Source of the DNA: CAZXCG01 sp964639205
Lineage (GTDB): Bacteria; Bacillota; Clostridia; Oscillospirales; Acutalibacteraceae
Direction of reading: 5' to 3'
DNA length: 64,000 nucleotides
NCBI GenBank assembly: GCA_964639205.1
Contig: CAZXCG010000002.1
Location: forward strand, 31,732-95,731
The notes beneath the pieces are model-generated. The model did no database searches. It had not been told where the DNA came from and saw nothing but the letters and a program-made list of their open reading frames with translations. Both the position numbers and the translations under genes were made by a program. Of this stretch, positions 52,156-61,622 are shown one piece after another; positions within the stretch are counted from its first letter, which is position 1; the number at the start of each line of letters is the position of its first letter.

Positions 52156-54096
52156 TCAGCGCTTCTTGGTTTCAATTTCCTCAACAGCCATTTTGATAAA
52201 ATCATCGAGCTGCATCGAGCCGAGGTCGCCCTCTTTGCGGTTACGCACAGAAACGACATTGTTTTCTATGTCCTTGTCGCCCGCTATAAGCATGTAGGGA
52301 ACCTTTTCAAGCTGAGCCTCGCGTATTTTGTAGCCGATTTTCTCGCTTCTGTCGTCAACCTCAACGCGCATTCCCTTTGCTTCGAGGCGCCTTTTAACCT
52401 CATAAAGATAATCAAGGTGGCGGTCGGCAATCGGGAGCAGCTTAACCTGTACGGGAGCAAGCCACATCGGGAAAGCTCCGGCGTACTTTTCTATAAGCAG
52501 GGCAAGGGTTCTTTCATAGCAGCCGATTGAGGTTCTGTGAATTATGCAGGGATTTTTGCGGACGCCGTCTTTATCGACATATTCCATACCGAATTTTTCG
52601 GCAAGCATCTGGTCGATTTGGATTGTTATGAGAGTATCCTCCTTGCCGTAGACGTTTTTAATTTGTATATCAAGCTTTGGTCCGTAGAACGCCGCCTCTC
52701 CCAAGCCGATTGAATAGGGGATTTCAAGGTGATTGAGTATTTTTTCCATCATACTCTGAGCCTCGTCCCACTGCTCGTCGGTTCCGATGTATTTTTCCTT
52801 ATCCTCAGGGTCGCGCACGGAAAAGCGGTACGAAACGTCCTCGTAAAGTCCGAGCGTTTTAAGCATATAAATGGCAAGCTCCAGACAATTTTTAAACTCG
52901 TCCTCAAGCTGCTCCGGGGTACACATCAGATGCCCCTCGGATATGGTGAACTGTCTTACTCGGATAAGTCCGTGCATTTCTCCGCTTGCTTCATTGCGGA
53001 AAAGCGTTGAAGTCTCGTTATAGCGCAGGGGCAGATCTCTGTACGAACGGCTGCGGTTTAAATATGCCTGATACTGAAACGGGCATGTCATAGGGCGAAG
53101 GGCGAAAACCTCCTTGTCCTTACTTTCATCGCCGAGTACGAACATACTGTCACGGTAATGATCCCAGTGACCGCTCAGCTTGTAAAGGTCGCTCTTTGCC
53201 AAAAACGGAGTTTTTGTAAGGAGCCAGCCGCGCTTTTGCTCTTCGTCTTCAACAAAGCGCTGCAAAAGCTGGATGACCCTCGCTCCCTTGGGCAGCATAA
53301 TGGGCAAGCCCTGACCGATAATGTCGCTGGTTGTGAAAAGCTCCAGCTCGCGCCCCAGCTTATTATGGTCGCGGCTTTTTGCTTCCTCAAGCGCTTTAAG
53401 GTGTTCTTCCAGCAAAGACGCCTTCGGGAAAGCCGTGCCGTACACTCTGCAAAGCTGAGTATTTTCAGCGTTGCCTCTCCAGTAAGCGCCGGTGCAGTTG
53501 GTAAGCTCAATCGCCTTGAGCGGCGCGACGCTCATAAGATGAGGACCGGCGCATAAATCGGTAAATTCGCCCTGCTTGTAAAAGCTTATCGGCTCTCCGC
53601 CCGCCGCATGCTCCTTGGCAAGCTCAACCTTGTAAGGCTCGTTCATTCCTTCCAAAAGCTTTACCGCCTCGTCCGGGGCAAGCTCAAAACGCTCGACCTC
53701 CAACCCGGACTTTATAATGGAATGCATTTCCTCCTTGATTTTTTTCAAGTCCTCGGCGTTAAAAGGTCTTTCAAGCTCAAAATCGTAGTAAAAACCGCTG
53801 TCGATAGCCGGACCGATTGCGCACTTTGCATTTGGGTACAGGCGCTTAACCGCCTGAGCAAGCACATGAGAGGCCGTGTGACGGAACGCCTTTTTACCGT
53901 CCGGGTCGTCAAAGGTGAGTATTTCCAGACGGCAGTCTTCGGTAACCTGTGTACGCAGGTCAAACACCTTTCCGTTTATTTTACAGGCGCAGGCGGATTT
54001 ATAAATTCCCCCGCCGAGGGATTTTGCAATCTCCGCCGCAGTAATTCCGCTTTCGAATTCTTTTACGGCTCCGCCTCTGAGTTCAACGCTTATCAT
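52156..54096 (-). CDS. thrS: Threonyl-tRNA synthetase
   Basis: ThrRS (646 residues) is a class II synthetase. The TGS domain (MISVELRGGAVKEFESGITAAEIA) and editing domain (KEHAAGGEPISFYKQGEFTDLCAGPH, in parts) are followed by the catalytic core with motif 2 (FRNEASGEMHGLIRVRQFT) and motif 3 (GCYERTLALLIEKYAG), then the anticodon-binding domain. It is full length. ATG 54096 follows GGGAG. Expression is controlled by a T-box leader with specifier codon ACC. Confidence 0.98.
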   Translation of the reverse strand: MISVELRGGAVKEFESGITAAEIAKSLGGGIYKSACACKINGKVFDLRTQVTEDCRLEILTFDDPDGKKAFRHTASHVLAQAVKRLYPNAKCAIGPAIDSGFYYDFELERPFNAEDLKKIKEEMHSIIKSGLEVERFELAPDEAVKLLEGMNEPYKVELAKEHAAGGEPISFYKQGEFTDLCAGPHLMSVAPLKAIELTNCTGAYWRGNAENTQLCRVYGTAFPKASLLEEHLKALEEAKSRDHNKLGRELELFTTSDIIGQGLPIMLPKGARVIQLLQRFVEDEEQKRGWLLTKTPFLAKSDLYKLSGHWDHYRDSMFVLGDESKDKEVFALRPMTCPFQYQAYLNRSRSYRDLPLRYNETSTLFRNEASGEMHGLIRVRQFTISEGHLMCTPEQLEDEFKNCLELAIYMLKTLGLYEDVSYRFSVRDPEDKEKYIGTDEQWDEAQSMMEKILNHLEIPYSIGLGEAAFYGPKLDIQIKNVYGKEDTLITIQIDQMLAEKFGMEYVDKDGVRKNPCIIHRTSIGCYERTLALLIEKYAGAFPMWLAPVQVKLLPIADRHLDYLYEVKRRLEAKGMRVEVDDRSEKIGYKIREAQLEKVPYMLIAGDKDIENNVVSVRNRKEGDLGSMQLDDFIKMAVEEIETKKR

Positions 54097-54133
54097 TTAA
54101 AAACTCCCTTTCCGTTTGATAAAATTGATAAAA

Positions 54134-54168
54134 CAAATAAAAAACCGATGCTCTCGAAAGAACATCGG
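54134..54168 (-). terminator. T-box terminator hairpin
   Basis: CCGATGTTCT/AGAGCATCGG (10-bp stem with a wobble, loop of 4, 54145-54168) is followed on the minus strand by TTTTTTATTTG. Confidence 0.9.
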
Positions 54169-54375
54169 GACGAAAATCATTTTCGCGGTTCCACCCAACT
54201 TCAGCGTTTAAAAAACGCCCTCCTGCGGCTGATAACGGCGCCTGCCGGCAGACCATTTCCTGTCTGCTGCTTAAAAGGCGGTAACCAAAGCCCGCTGTGC
54301 CGCGCGCCGTTTCAGCAATCGGGCGCGCTCTCTTTTGCCGCTTAAGCTCCGGTATTGTCCTTTATCCTTGCTTTG
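54134..54375 (-). ncRNA. Threonine T-box riboswitch of thrS
   Basis: The minus-strand leader has the T-box GGGTGGAACCGCG (54184-54196) ahead of a terminator hairpin (54145-54168) with a T-rich tract, and an upstream stem I region with GGTTACCGCC that offers ACC (Thr) as specifier. Uncharged tRNA-Thr should favour the antiterminator and switch thrS on. Confidence 0.88.
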
Positions 54376-54381
54376 TATAAC

Positions 54382-54410
54382 ATAATATCATTGCTTTTTT
54401 AAAATGTCAA
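54382..54410 (-). promoter_or_regulatory. Promoter of thrS
   Basis: On the minus strand TTGACA (54405-54410) and TATTAT (54382-54387) are 17 bp apart, just upstream of the T-box leader. Confidence 0.8.
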
Positions 54411-54610
54411 CACTTTTTGCAAAAAGAAAGCCGCTTAAACACCTTAATGCTCTTCACCTGCGCCGCCCGAAAAGAACCTCCGCCGTATATGAAGCGCATA
54501 GACGGCGGAGGAGTTGATTTGGTATTTTACGGGTTTTTCCGTTTGGAATGCGCAAAACGTCCTTTTAAGCTTGCTTTATTGATTTAAAAAAGCCTGAGCA
54601 TTTTTAAATT
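54411..54610. other. Intergenic region between thrS and the SASP gene
   Basis: About 200 bp with no gene seen. It contains a GCCGCC/GGCGG type short repeat near 54465-54515 that could form a hairpin. Confidence 0.5.
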
Positions 54611-54808
54611 TTAAGAATTCTTTATACCCTGCTCATAGGACTCGATCATTCTCTTAACCATTTGCCCGCCTACGGAACCGGCCTGACGGGAGGTAAGATC
54701 GCCGTTATAGCCCTGCTTGAGATTTACGCCCACCTCGTTGGCGCACTCCATCTTAAAGCGGTTCATAGCTTCCTTTGCTTCGGGAACATTAATAGAATTT
54801 CCTTTCAT
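54611..54808 (-). CDS. Alpha/beta-type small acid-soluble spore protein
   Basis: A 65-residue DNA-coating spore protein. The typical core motifs are clear: EAMNRFKMECANEVGV and DLTSRQAGSVGGQMVKRMIESYE. In the forespore it binds the chromosome and protects it from UV and heat, and it is degraded by Gpr on germination. ATG 54808 follows AAAGGAG. I could not find a convincing SigG promoter. Its presence shows that the organism is a spore-former. Confidence 0.95.
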   Translation of the reverse strand: MKGNSINVPEAKEAMNRFKMECANEVGVNLKQGYNGDLTSRQAGSVGGQMVKRMIESYEQGIKNS

Positions 54809-55138
54809 GGTTATACTCCTTTTTCCTTATTTCAGTCTGAATTTACCAATCTGCTTCGCCGCGTTTTCGGTTTAAGCGCCGGTTATTTGCGGATATTGCG
54901 CAAATAATTTTTAAATACGGCTTTACTCGATAAAGCTTTTATTATTTGCCGTTACAGTACCTTCCGTCCGCAATTTTTCAGGGCGCTTTTCCGAATTTGC
55001 CCGATTTCCGATTATTCTTTATTAACAAAACCGGGCTTCCTTCGTTTGCAGCGGCTCTTAACCGTCGGAGGCTTTTCCTATCCGGTGAAGCCGTCCCGGC
55101 CTGCACGCGGAATCGAGCGTCTAACGCCGCAGCATACG

Positions 55139-55175
55139 ATTTTACCGCGGAGCGCGGCGGTAAAATTCTTTTTTT
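55139..55175 (+). terminator. Orphan Rho-independent terminator
   Basis: A perfect 10-bp stem (ATTTTACCGC/GCGGTAAAAT, 55139-55148 with 55157-55166) is followed by TCTTTTTTTG. No plus-strand protein gene precedes it, so it may end a small RNA. Confidence 0.75.
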
Positions 55176-55556
55176 GCGGTGAATCAACTTCTTGATTGTC
55201 ATCGCACTACTATTTTGCGATTCCGCAAAATAAATATGACAAGAAAAATATGAAAGTTTTTTTTGCTTGATTTTGTTACTTCAAACAGCCTTGCATAATA
55301 TTGCGGTATTACGGCATAATCTCCCCGGCGTTAATTTTATTACAATTTGTAATAAAATTTCATTTTTTGAGTGCTTTTGAACATAACAAATATTTAATAA
55401 GCAATGCAAAACCCGCTTTTTAAGTTGGGTTTTTCACTTCATTAACATAGTTATCAACATTTTAATGTCTTTATTAAATTACAAAATGTATAACACGGCT
55501 TAATAAGCGGATTTATTTGTTTACGAGTACGCTATGAAATTTTTTCTTAAAAAGCA

Positions 55557-55585
55557 TTGACTTTTTTATTAAAAAACATAATAAT
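55557..55585 (+). promoter_or_regulatory. Probable promoter of the M60 peptidase gene
   Basis: TTGACT (55557-55562) and AATAAT (55580-55585) are 17 bp apart. The leader would be about 175 bases. Confidence 0.45.
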
Positions 55586-55767
55586 ATTTATAAAGGAAAT
55601 ACGCGCGCCGTTTATTTGAATAAAATATTGTATATTATTTAATATTTACTTAAATTTAAAAATGTATATCCTGTTCACCGGCTCTCCTCCCCGCCCGCGG
55701 GTTTTGCGGGCGAAGGATTTTGCCGGGCGTGCGGCAGGAGATATATAATAAAAAGGAGGTCCATTTG

Positions 55768-58700
55768 ATGTACAAAAAGGTTTTAAAAAGGCTTTTGGCT
55801 GCGGTTTTGAGCGTCGCGCTGCTGAGCTCGGTTCTTCTGAGCTCAACCGTTGCGTTTGCCGAGGAAGAAACCGAAACCGAAGGCATTACGGAAACAAAGG
55901 AGCTTTACTCGATTATAGACGGCTCCTTCTTTTCAAGCACCGTCTACATTCCGCGGGGCGACAATCACGACGCTCAGCACCTGGGAATTTACCTGCTCGC
56001 GGGGGAAAGCATGACGCTCAAGCTCACGGGCGACGCTTTGCCCTCAGCCAACCTTACCGTAAGACTTCTTACGGATGACAGCGCAAAAGAAGAGTTTATC
56101 ACACTTCCGTGCGACGGCACAGAAATTACCGTAACCGCCAACTATGACTGCGTCCCCATGATAAAAACTCCCGTAGACAACAATTTGGGTAGATACACGG
56201 TTGAGTTTACGGTTGCTGCTAAGCACGAGCTCCCGGTTTACACAGAGGGCGACGGCAATGACGAAACATTTTACTCTGCTTGGGAAACAAGCAATGCGCC
56301 GTACGGAATAATTGAATCCGACCGGGTGATTTTCCTTGTGCCTTACTGCGACAGGCGCGCGGTTCAAACCAACGGAAAGTTTGCAAGCATAGCCGCAATG
56401 CTTGCTTACTTTGACGCAATGCTTGAGCAGTACGACCGTTTTGCAGGTCTTGAAGACGCAGAAACTGCCGACCCGTGGAACGTAAACACCAAATCAAGGT
56501 ATCTTATTAAGGCTGACGCTCACGGAGCCGGAGCCGCATATTACTCGTCGAACCATGTGGCAATGAACGATTCTTCGATGGGGGGCTTCTTCCAGCCGGC
56601 ATGGATAAACACCCACGAGCTCGGTCACGGCTACGGCGTTGTGTTTTCCGGCACGGACTCAACCGGCATAGACGTGGGCGAGGTGTGGAATAATATTTAC
56701 GGCTATTATTACGAAACCCTGCAAGAACCGGGCGAAACATGGGTAAGCAGCTACTGGCTGCCGCGCGAAGCCGAAAACCTTGCCGATTATGAAAAATCAA
56801 GGGCAAATTCCGGCTATTACGACTGCGGCGATTACCATGCGATGCTGTTCTTCTGGCTTAACATTTTTGATATAGACGATCCCGAAACGCTTATGGCCGA
56901 GTTGAACCGGGCTTACCGCAGCGACGTGTACAATAAAGTTGAAAGAGAATACAGCGGAGCGGATTTGTACGCAAAATATCTTACCGAGCTTTCAGGCTAT
57001 AATCTTCTGCCCTACTTTGAATCGTGGGGATTTGACATTGACGAAACACTCAAGGAATCCTTGATAACCTCTTCAAAATACGAAAACGTCATATCTCTGC
57101 GCCTGCTTACCGAAACCGACGAAGAAGCGCAGGCTCTTGCGGAAAAGCTTGACATTCGCGACGTTTACTCCCTTGTTTCAACTTCTCAGCTTAAAGAAGC
57201 GGGCTGCACAGCCGAGGGAAAAGCAACCATTAACATTGAAATTGACAATATTGAAGAATTGATGGGACAAACGGTAGTTGTTACCGACGGTAAAACTACG
57301 GTTGAACAATATACTATAGACGGCACAAGCAAGCAGCTTACTCTGCCCATCGGTATATATACGGTTGAGTTCCCCGCAAGCAACAGCGGAACATATTCCG
57401 CCGACAACCAGCAGTGCTTTTTTACCGTAACCACCAACGCTTCCTCCGATGTAACGGCGAAATACACGGAACGCAGCGGAAATTTCCTTGCGGGATATAC
57501 AATACAATTTCTGGGTCTTTCCAATTGGGAATATATGACGGCAGTCTATGACCCCGACACAATGCAGGTTCAAATAGACAAAGCCTCCGGCGCGCCCCAT
57601 TCTTATTTCGAAGATTCGCAATATTCCTCGATAACCGTTACCACAACAGACGGCAACGTGATTTTTACAAGCACTCAAACAGGGAACGACAGCGCTTCTT
57701 TCAATAAAACATTAGACGTAGACATAGGCTATATTATTACGGTTTCTCACAGTGAAGCAGGCAGCAGACTTTCCGTATACCCGACGCAGCTTTGCAATGC
57801 AAACTATTATGAATTCGGCAGCTTCCCAAGCTCAACGGATATAAGCTTCAGAATTACACAGTACGGTCTTGAGCCTGTTGAAAACGTCGCCTACAACAAC
57901 GCCGCAGACAGCAGCGCCGAGGATTCCTATTATCACAAGCTGATTGCATATATGGAATACCTGCAAAACAGCAACGACAGCTCCGCCTGGGAGGACGACG
58001 GTCTTTTGATTAAAGCAAAAGCAAATATCGTTACGGCGGTTGAAAGCGTTCTTGATGAAAATCAGGCGTACAAATTCCTCAGCACTTATAAAGAGGAGTA
58101 CGAGGCTATAACGGGCTCAACGCTCGAGCTTACCGAACCGGACGGTTACGTAGACCCCGACGACACTACGGACCCCACCTTAATCGATCCTTCGAGCTTT
58201 ACGGTCACCTCGGATAACGAAAATCCGAGCAACTCCACCAACACAGAGGGCCCGGCTTCCTACGCGTTTGACAGCAACGCCGATACCATTTGGCACTCAA
58301 ATTATACGCCGTCAAAGCAGGCGCTCCCCGCGACGATTACAATCGATATGAACGGTGAATACACCATAAACAAGCTTACTTACCTGCCGCGTCAGGACGG
58401 ATCGGCAAACGGCTACGTAACCGCTTACACAATTTCGGTAAGCAGCGACGGCGAAACTTGGACTGACGTTGCCGATGGAACGTGGGCGTCAGACATACTT
58501 GAAAAGACTGCGACGTTCAGCCCGGTCAGCGCGAAATATGTAAAGTTCACGGCAACAGCGGGGACAAACGACTTTGCTTCCGCCGCGGAAATATCCATAT
58601 ACAAGTATATAGACCCGTACGAAGATGACGATTACACTCTCGGCGACGTTAACTTTGACGGGGCAATTAACGCCGTGGACGCGACGGCTTTATTGCAGCA

Positions 58701-58830
58701 CTATGCGCGCATAATTACTCTGAGCGACAAGGCTCTTAAGGCAGCCGACGTAGACTTCAGCGGTACCGTAACCTCGACGGACGCGACTTTAATCCTACAG
58801 TATTACGCTAAACTGATTACTTCCTTTTAA
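55768..58830 (+). CDS. Secreted M60-like metallopeptidase with F5/8C and dockerin modules
   Basis: A 1020-residue exported protein. The signal peptide (about 1-30) ends STVAFA. After an N-terminal beta domain, residues ~160-440 form a peptidase M60-like (enhancin/mucinase) domain with zinc motif HELGH (H283, E284, H287) and downstream E305 in GEVWNN. Two beta domains follow, then an F5/8 type C (CBM32-like) domain (about 815-945) and a C-terminal dockerin (about 955-1020). M60 enzymes cleave mucin-type glycoproteins, and F5/8C modules often bind galactose- or GalNAc-type sugars. ATG 55768 follows AAAGGAGG. It is likely carried on a cohesin scaffold or surface anchor. Strong terminator at 58860. 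Confidence 0.88.
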   Translation: MYKKVLKRLLAAVLSVALLSSVLLSSTVAFAEEETETEGITETKELYSIIDGSFFSSTVYIPRGDNHDAQHLGIYLLAGESMTLKLTGDALPSANLTVRLLTDDSAKEEFITLPCDGTEITVTANYDCVPMIKTPVDNNLGRYTVEFTVAAKHELPVYTEGDGNDETFYSAWETSNAPYGIIESDRVIFLVPYCDRRAVQTNGKFASIAAMLAYFDAMLEQYDRFAGLEDAETADPWNVNTKSRYLIKADAHGAGAAYYSSNHVAMNDSSMGGFFQPAWINTHELGHGYGVVFSGTDSTGIDVGEVWNNIYGYYYETLQEPGETWVSSYWLPREAENLADYEKSRANSGYYDCGDYHAMLFFWLNIFDIDDPETLMAELNRAYRSDVYNKVEREYSGADLYAKYLTELSGYNLLPYFESWGFDIDETLKESLITSSKYENVISLRLLTETDEEAQALAEKLDIRDVYSLVSTSQLKEAGCTAEGKATINIEIDNIEELMGQTVVVTDGKTTVEQYTIDGTSKQLTLPIGIYTVEFPASNSGTYSADNQQCFFTVTTNASSDVTAKYTERSGNFLAGYTIQFLGLSNWEYMTAVYDPDTMQVQIDKASGAPHSYFEDSQYSSITVTTTDGNVIFTSTQTGNDSASFNKTLDVDIGYIITVSHSEAGSRLSVYPTQLCNANYYEFGSFPSSTDISFRITQYGLEPVENVAYNNAADSSAEDSYYHKLIAYMEYLQNSNDSSAWEDDGLLIKAKANIVTAVESVLDENQAYKFLSTYKEEYEAITGSTLELTEPDGYVDPDDTTDPTLIDPSSFTVTSDNENPSNSTNTEGPASYAFDSNADTIWHSNYTPSKQALPATITIDMNGEYTINKLTYLPRQDGSANGYVTAYTISVSSDGETWTDVADGTWASDILEKTATFSPVSAKYVKFTATAGTNDFASAAEISIYKYIDPYEDDDYTLGDVNFDGAINAVDATALLQHYARIITLSDKALKAADVDFSGTVTSTDATLILQYYAKLITSF
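58636..58827 (+). other. Dockerin module of the M60 peptidase
   Basis: Two repeats, DVNFDGAINAVDATALLQ and DVDFSGTVTSTDATLILQ, followed by HYARII and YYAKLI, match the same 24-residue pattern as the other dockerins in the window. Confidence 0.9.
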
Positions 58831-58859
58831 GGCGGCGTAAACAGGCGGTAAATAACACA

Positions 58860-58895
58860 GGGCTTCGGCAAAACAAATTGCCGAAGCCCTTTTTT
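58860..58895 (+). terminator. Terminator after the M60 peptidase gene
   Basis: A perfect 12-bp stem (GGGCTTCGGCAA/TTGCCGAAGCCC, 58860-58871 with 58878-58889) is followed by TTTTTT. Confidence 0.93.
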
Positions 58896-58938
58896 CGCGT
58901 CCTGCGAATTAACAAAAATTACAATAAAGTAGGTAAGC

Positions 58939-60357
58939 TTATCGGTTAAAAAACGCAAGAAAGGCGCGGTAGGCGCAGTATACGTCCGCCTTTGAAACTA
59001 TTTCAAACGGAGAGTGCATTGAAAGCACCGGCACGCCGAGATCGACCACGTCGATGTTCATATTAGCGACATATTTTGCAATGGTGCCGCCTCCGCCGAG
59101 ATCGACTCTGCCAAGCTCCCCTACCTGCCAAAGAATTTTATCTTTTTCGAGCATACGGCGTATTTCGCCCATAAATTCCGCCGAGGCGTCGGAGGTGTCA
59201 TATTTTCCGCCGTGACCCGTATATTTTGAAATAACAACGCCGCGGTTGATATATGAGCAGTTTTTAGGCTCGTAAGCCGAAGCGTAGGTAGGGTCAAACG
59301 CCGCGTTTACATCTGCCGAAAGGCATTTGCTCTTTGAAAGGACGGAATATCCGGAAAGCCCCTCCGCCGCGGCAAGATCATAAATAAGGAAGCGCAGAAA
59401 ATCGCTTTGCATACCGGTGTTGCCGTCGCTGCCGACCTCTTCTTTATCCGCAAGCATTGCAACCAGCGTGTCGTTGGGGGCTTCCGCGTCAAAAACAGCT
59501 TCAAGCGCCGTGTAGGCGCAAACGCGGTCGTCGTGACCGTAGGAGCCTATCATACTTGCATCGAACCCTATGTCGCGGGCGCAAAACGCCGGCACAAGGC
59601 AAAGCTCTGCGGAAAGAAAATCGCCCTCGGTAATGCCGTATTTTTCGTTTAAAATTTTCATCACGTTCAGTTTGACAAGATCCGGCTCGCCGTCACCTTT
59701 AAACGGGCGCGAGCCTGTTATTACATTAAGATCCTCGCCGGTAAAAGCCTTTGCCACGGTCTTTTGCGACTGTTCCTGTGCAAGGTGGGGCAGCAAATCG
59801 GTAATGCAGAAGCAGGGCTCGCCTCCGCTTTCGCCAAAGCTTATATCCACGGCGGAGCCGTCCAGCCTTGAAACGGTTCCATGCAAGGCAAGCGGAATAG
59901 CCGTCCACTGGTATTTTTTAATTCCGCCGTAATAATGCGTTTTAAACAGAGCTATGCCGTCCGACTCGTAAAGCGGGTTCGGCTTTAAGTCTATGCGCGG
60001 TGAATCAATGTGAGCTATCGCAAGACGAGCCCCGTTTTTTAGGCCGTTTTTGCCGATTACCGCCAAAGCCACCGCTTTTTTGCGGTTAACAAGGTAGACC
60101 TTGTCTCCGGCGCTGTATTTTTTGCCTGCTTCAAACGGAACAAAGCCCTTTTCCTCCGCAAGGCGGACGGTTTCCTTTACCGCTTCGCGCTCGGTTTTTG
60201 CCGTGTTCAAAAAATCCTTATACTTTACGCAAAACTCGTCCGCCTTTGCGATTTCCTCCGGCTCAACCGAAGCTATGCCCCGGGTATTGTCGCAGAAAAG
60301 CTGCTCTTTAAGCTGCTTTACCGCCGGATTTTCCTTTTTTTCTTCTGTATTGCACAC
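58939..60357 (-). CDS. apeB: M18 family aminopeptidase
   Basis: A 472-residue cytoplasmic zinc aminopeptidase of the M18 family (aspartyl-aminopeptidase type). Ligands and catalytic residues are visible in AHIDSPRIDLKPNPLYESDG (about 130), DKEEVGSDGNTGMQSDF, DVNAAFDPTY and the C-terminal SMHSPFEIVSKADV. Members remove N-terminal amino acids from peptides. The start is GTG 60357 with AAAGGGCG upstream. It lies 52 bp after slt. Confidence 0.93.
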   Translation of the reverse strand: MCNTEEKKENPAVKQLKEQLFCDNTRGIASVEPEEIAKADEFCVKYKDFLNTAKTEREAVKETVRLAEEKGFVPFEAGKKYSAGDKVYLVNRKKAVALAVIGKNGLKNGARLAIAHIDSPRIDLKPNPLYESDGIALFKTHYYGGIKKYQWTAIPLALHGTVSRLDGSAVDISFGESGGEPCFCITDLLPHLAQEQSQKTVAKAFTGEDLNVITGSRPFKGDGEPDLVKLNVMKILNEKYGITEGDFLSAELCLVPAFCARDIGFDASMIGSYGHDDRVCAYTALEAVFDAEAPNDTLVAMLADKEEVGSDGNTGMQSDFLRFLIYDLAAAEGLSGYSVLSKSKCLSADVNAAFDPTYASAYEPKNCSYINRGVVISKYTGHGGKYDTSDASAEFMGEIRRMLEKDKILWQVGELGRVDLGGGGTIAKYVANMNIDVVDLGVPVLSMHSPFEIVSKADVYCAYRAFLAFFNR

Positions 60358-60409
60358 TGTAAATCGCCCTTTCTTTAATGATTATTAATATAAAATATTT
60401 GCCTGCTTT

Positions 60410-61024
60410 TTAAAGGTCATATAATTCCCTGTACATTTCCTCTGCCTCGCTTACACGCTTGACATACTCGCGCGTTTCGTCATAGGGTATGTAATCGAGA
60501 TTTACGCCGTCGGCGCTGTACTCCGAATTTGCCAGCCAGTCGTCAACCGCTCCGAAGCCGGCGTTGTAGGCGGCCAAGGCGCATTCCTCACTATCGTATT
60601 TTTCCAACAGATAACTCAAAAAATACGTTCCGTAGTCTATGTTGATTTCAGGCTCGAACAAATCCTCTGCGGCATAGCTGCCGGACACGCTCCTTTTCAG
60701 TTGGAGCCACTCAAAGGTATCCGGTATAAGCTGCATAAGCCCGAGCGCCCCGGCGGAGGAGCCGGCGTCCTCGCAAAAGCTGCTTTCGGTGCGTATTACC
60801 GCATAAACCAGAGCTTTCGGCACGTTGTATTCCTCCGCATATTTATCGACATACTCCGAATATTTTATCGGGTACTGCATTTTTAACAGGTTGTTCTGAT
60901 TGCTTTTTATAAGCTGAGACGAAGCGAAAAGCACAAGCACCGCCGCAATGATAACCAAAAAGGCGATAAATCGCTTTTTGCCGATTTTTACCTTTTTGCG
61001 GTGACGTCCTTTATTACTGCTCAA
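60410..61024 (-). CDS. Membrane-anchored lytic transglycosylase (SLT)
   Basis: A 204-residue Slt-type lytic transglycosylase with a lysine/arginine-rich N-terminus and a single anchor helix (FIAFLVIIAAVLVLFASS, ~19-36). The catalytic domain has the glutamate in RTESSFCEDAGSSAGALGLMQLIP (two parts) and AAYNAGFGAVDDWL. It cleaves peptidoglycan to 1,6-anhydro products outside the membrane. The start is TTG 61024 after AAGGGAG. It overlaps or abuts coaE by one base gap. Confidence 0.94.
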   Translation of the reverse strand: MSSNKGRHRKKVKIGKKRFIAFLVIIAAVLVLFASSQLIKSNQNNLLKMQYPIKYSEYVDKYAEEYNVPKALVYAVIRTESSFCEDAGSSAGALGLMQLIPDTFEWLQLKRSVSGSYAAEDLFEPEINIDYGTYFLSYLLEKYDSEECALAAYNAGFGAVDDWLANSEYSADGVNLDYIPYDETREYVKRVSEAEEMYRELYDL

Positions 61025-61025
61025 G

Positions 61026-61622
61026 CTACCACTCCCTTATAAGGCGGCTTATCTGTCTTCGGAGCGCGCCCGGTGTACCGTTATTGTAAACGACTCGGTC
61101 CGACTGCGAAATGTAATAGCTGTCCGGACGCTGCGCGAACATTCTTTGCTTTGCTTCTTCCTCGGTAATTTCGTCCCGCTCCGTTATGCGGTGCAGGCGA
61201 ACCTCGGGAGAAGCAATCACGCTTATAACGCGGTCGCATATAAGCTGCCCGTTGCTTTCAAACAAAGCGGGAGCGTCAAAAACAACTTTTCTTACGCCAA
61301 GGTCTGTAAGCCGTTTTAATTCCTTTAAAACCAGCATGTAAATCTGCGGATGGGTAATTTCGTTTAAAAGCCTTGTATTGTTAGGGCTTGAAAAAGCGCG
61401 CCGCGCTATGAGGCGGCGGTTCGGCTCGCCGTTTTCGCAGACTATATCCTTGCCGAAGGTCTCCTGAAGCAAGCGCAGCGTTATGCTGCCCCCGACAAGA
61501 ATTTCCCGGGCAAGATCGTCGGCGTTTATTACCGAATAGCCCGAGCTTCGGAAGACTGCGGCGGCGGTGGATTTGCCGGAGCCGCTCGGGCCGGTAAGCC
61601 CTATAAGCTCATAATTTCTCAA
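61026..61622 (-). CDS. coaE: Dephospho-CoA kinase
   Basis: CoaE (198 residues) makes the last step of CoA synthesis. It has the P-loop [21 protein letters not shown]-type (NADDLA) and DAPALFESNGQLICDRVI. The start is TTG 61622 with GAGGTG upstream, inside the end of tsaC, so the two genes overlap by 14 bp and are probably translationally coupled. Confidence 0.96.
   Translation of the reverse strand: MRNYELIGLTGPSGSGKSTAAAVFRSSGYSVINADDLAREILVGGSITLRLLQETFGKDIVCENGEPNRRLIARRAFSSPNNTRLLNEITHPQIYMLVLKELKRLTDLGVRKVVFDAPALFESNGQLICDRVISVIASPEVRLHRITERDEITEEEAKQRMFAQRPDSYYISQSDRVVYNNGTPGALRRQISRLIREW

Larger units (their letters stand above)
54809..55767. other. Large non-coding region before the M60 peptidase gene
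   Basis: About 960 bp without a convincing gene. It contains an orphan plus-strand terminator (55139-55175), a very AT-rich stretch (about 55250-55620), one DnaA-box-like TTATCAACA near 55450 and the probable promoter of the M60 gene (55557-55585). The leader has a GC hairpin (CGCCCGC/GCGGGCG near 55692-55713). Confidence 0.6.

Noticed and set aside
54946..55182. 78-codon plus-strand frame in the SASP-M60 gap
   Set aside because: No ribosome binding site and no protein-like composition, and the orphan terminator lies inside it; an RNA is more likely than a protein.
55440..55465. TTATCAACA resembling a DnaA box in AT-rich DNA
   Set aside because: Only one box, no dnaA or dnaN nearby, and the AT-rich stretch is likely promoter DNA; not an origin.
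55646..55886. Overlapping minus-strand frames at the start of the M60 gene
   Set aside because: They lie antisense to the leader and signal peptide of the M60 gene and lack ribosome binding sites.
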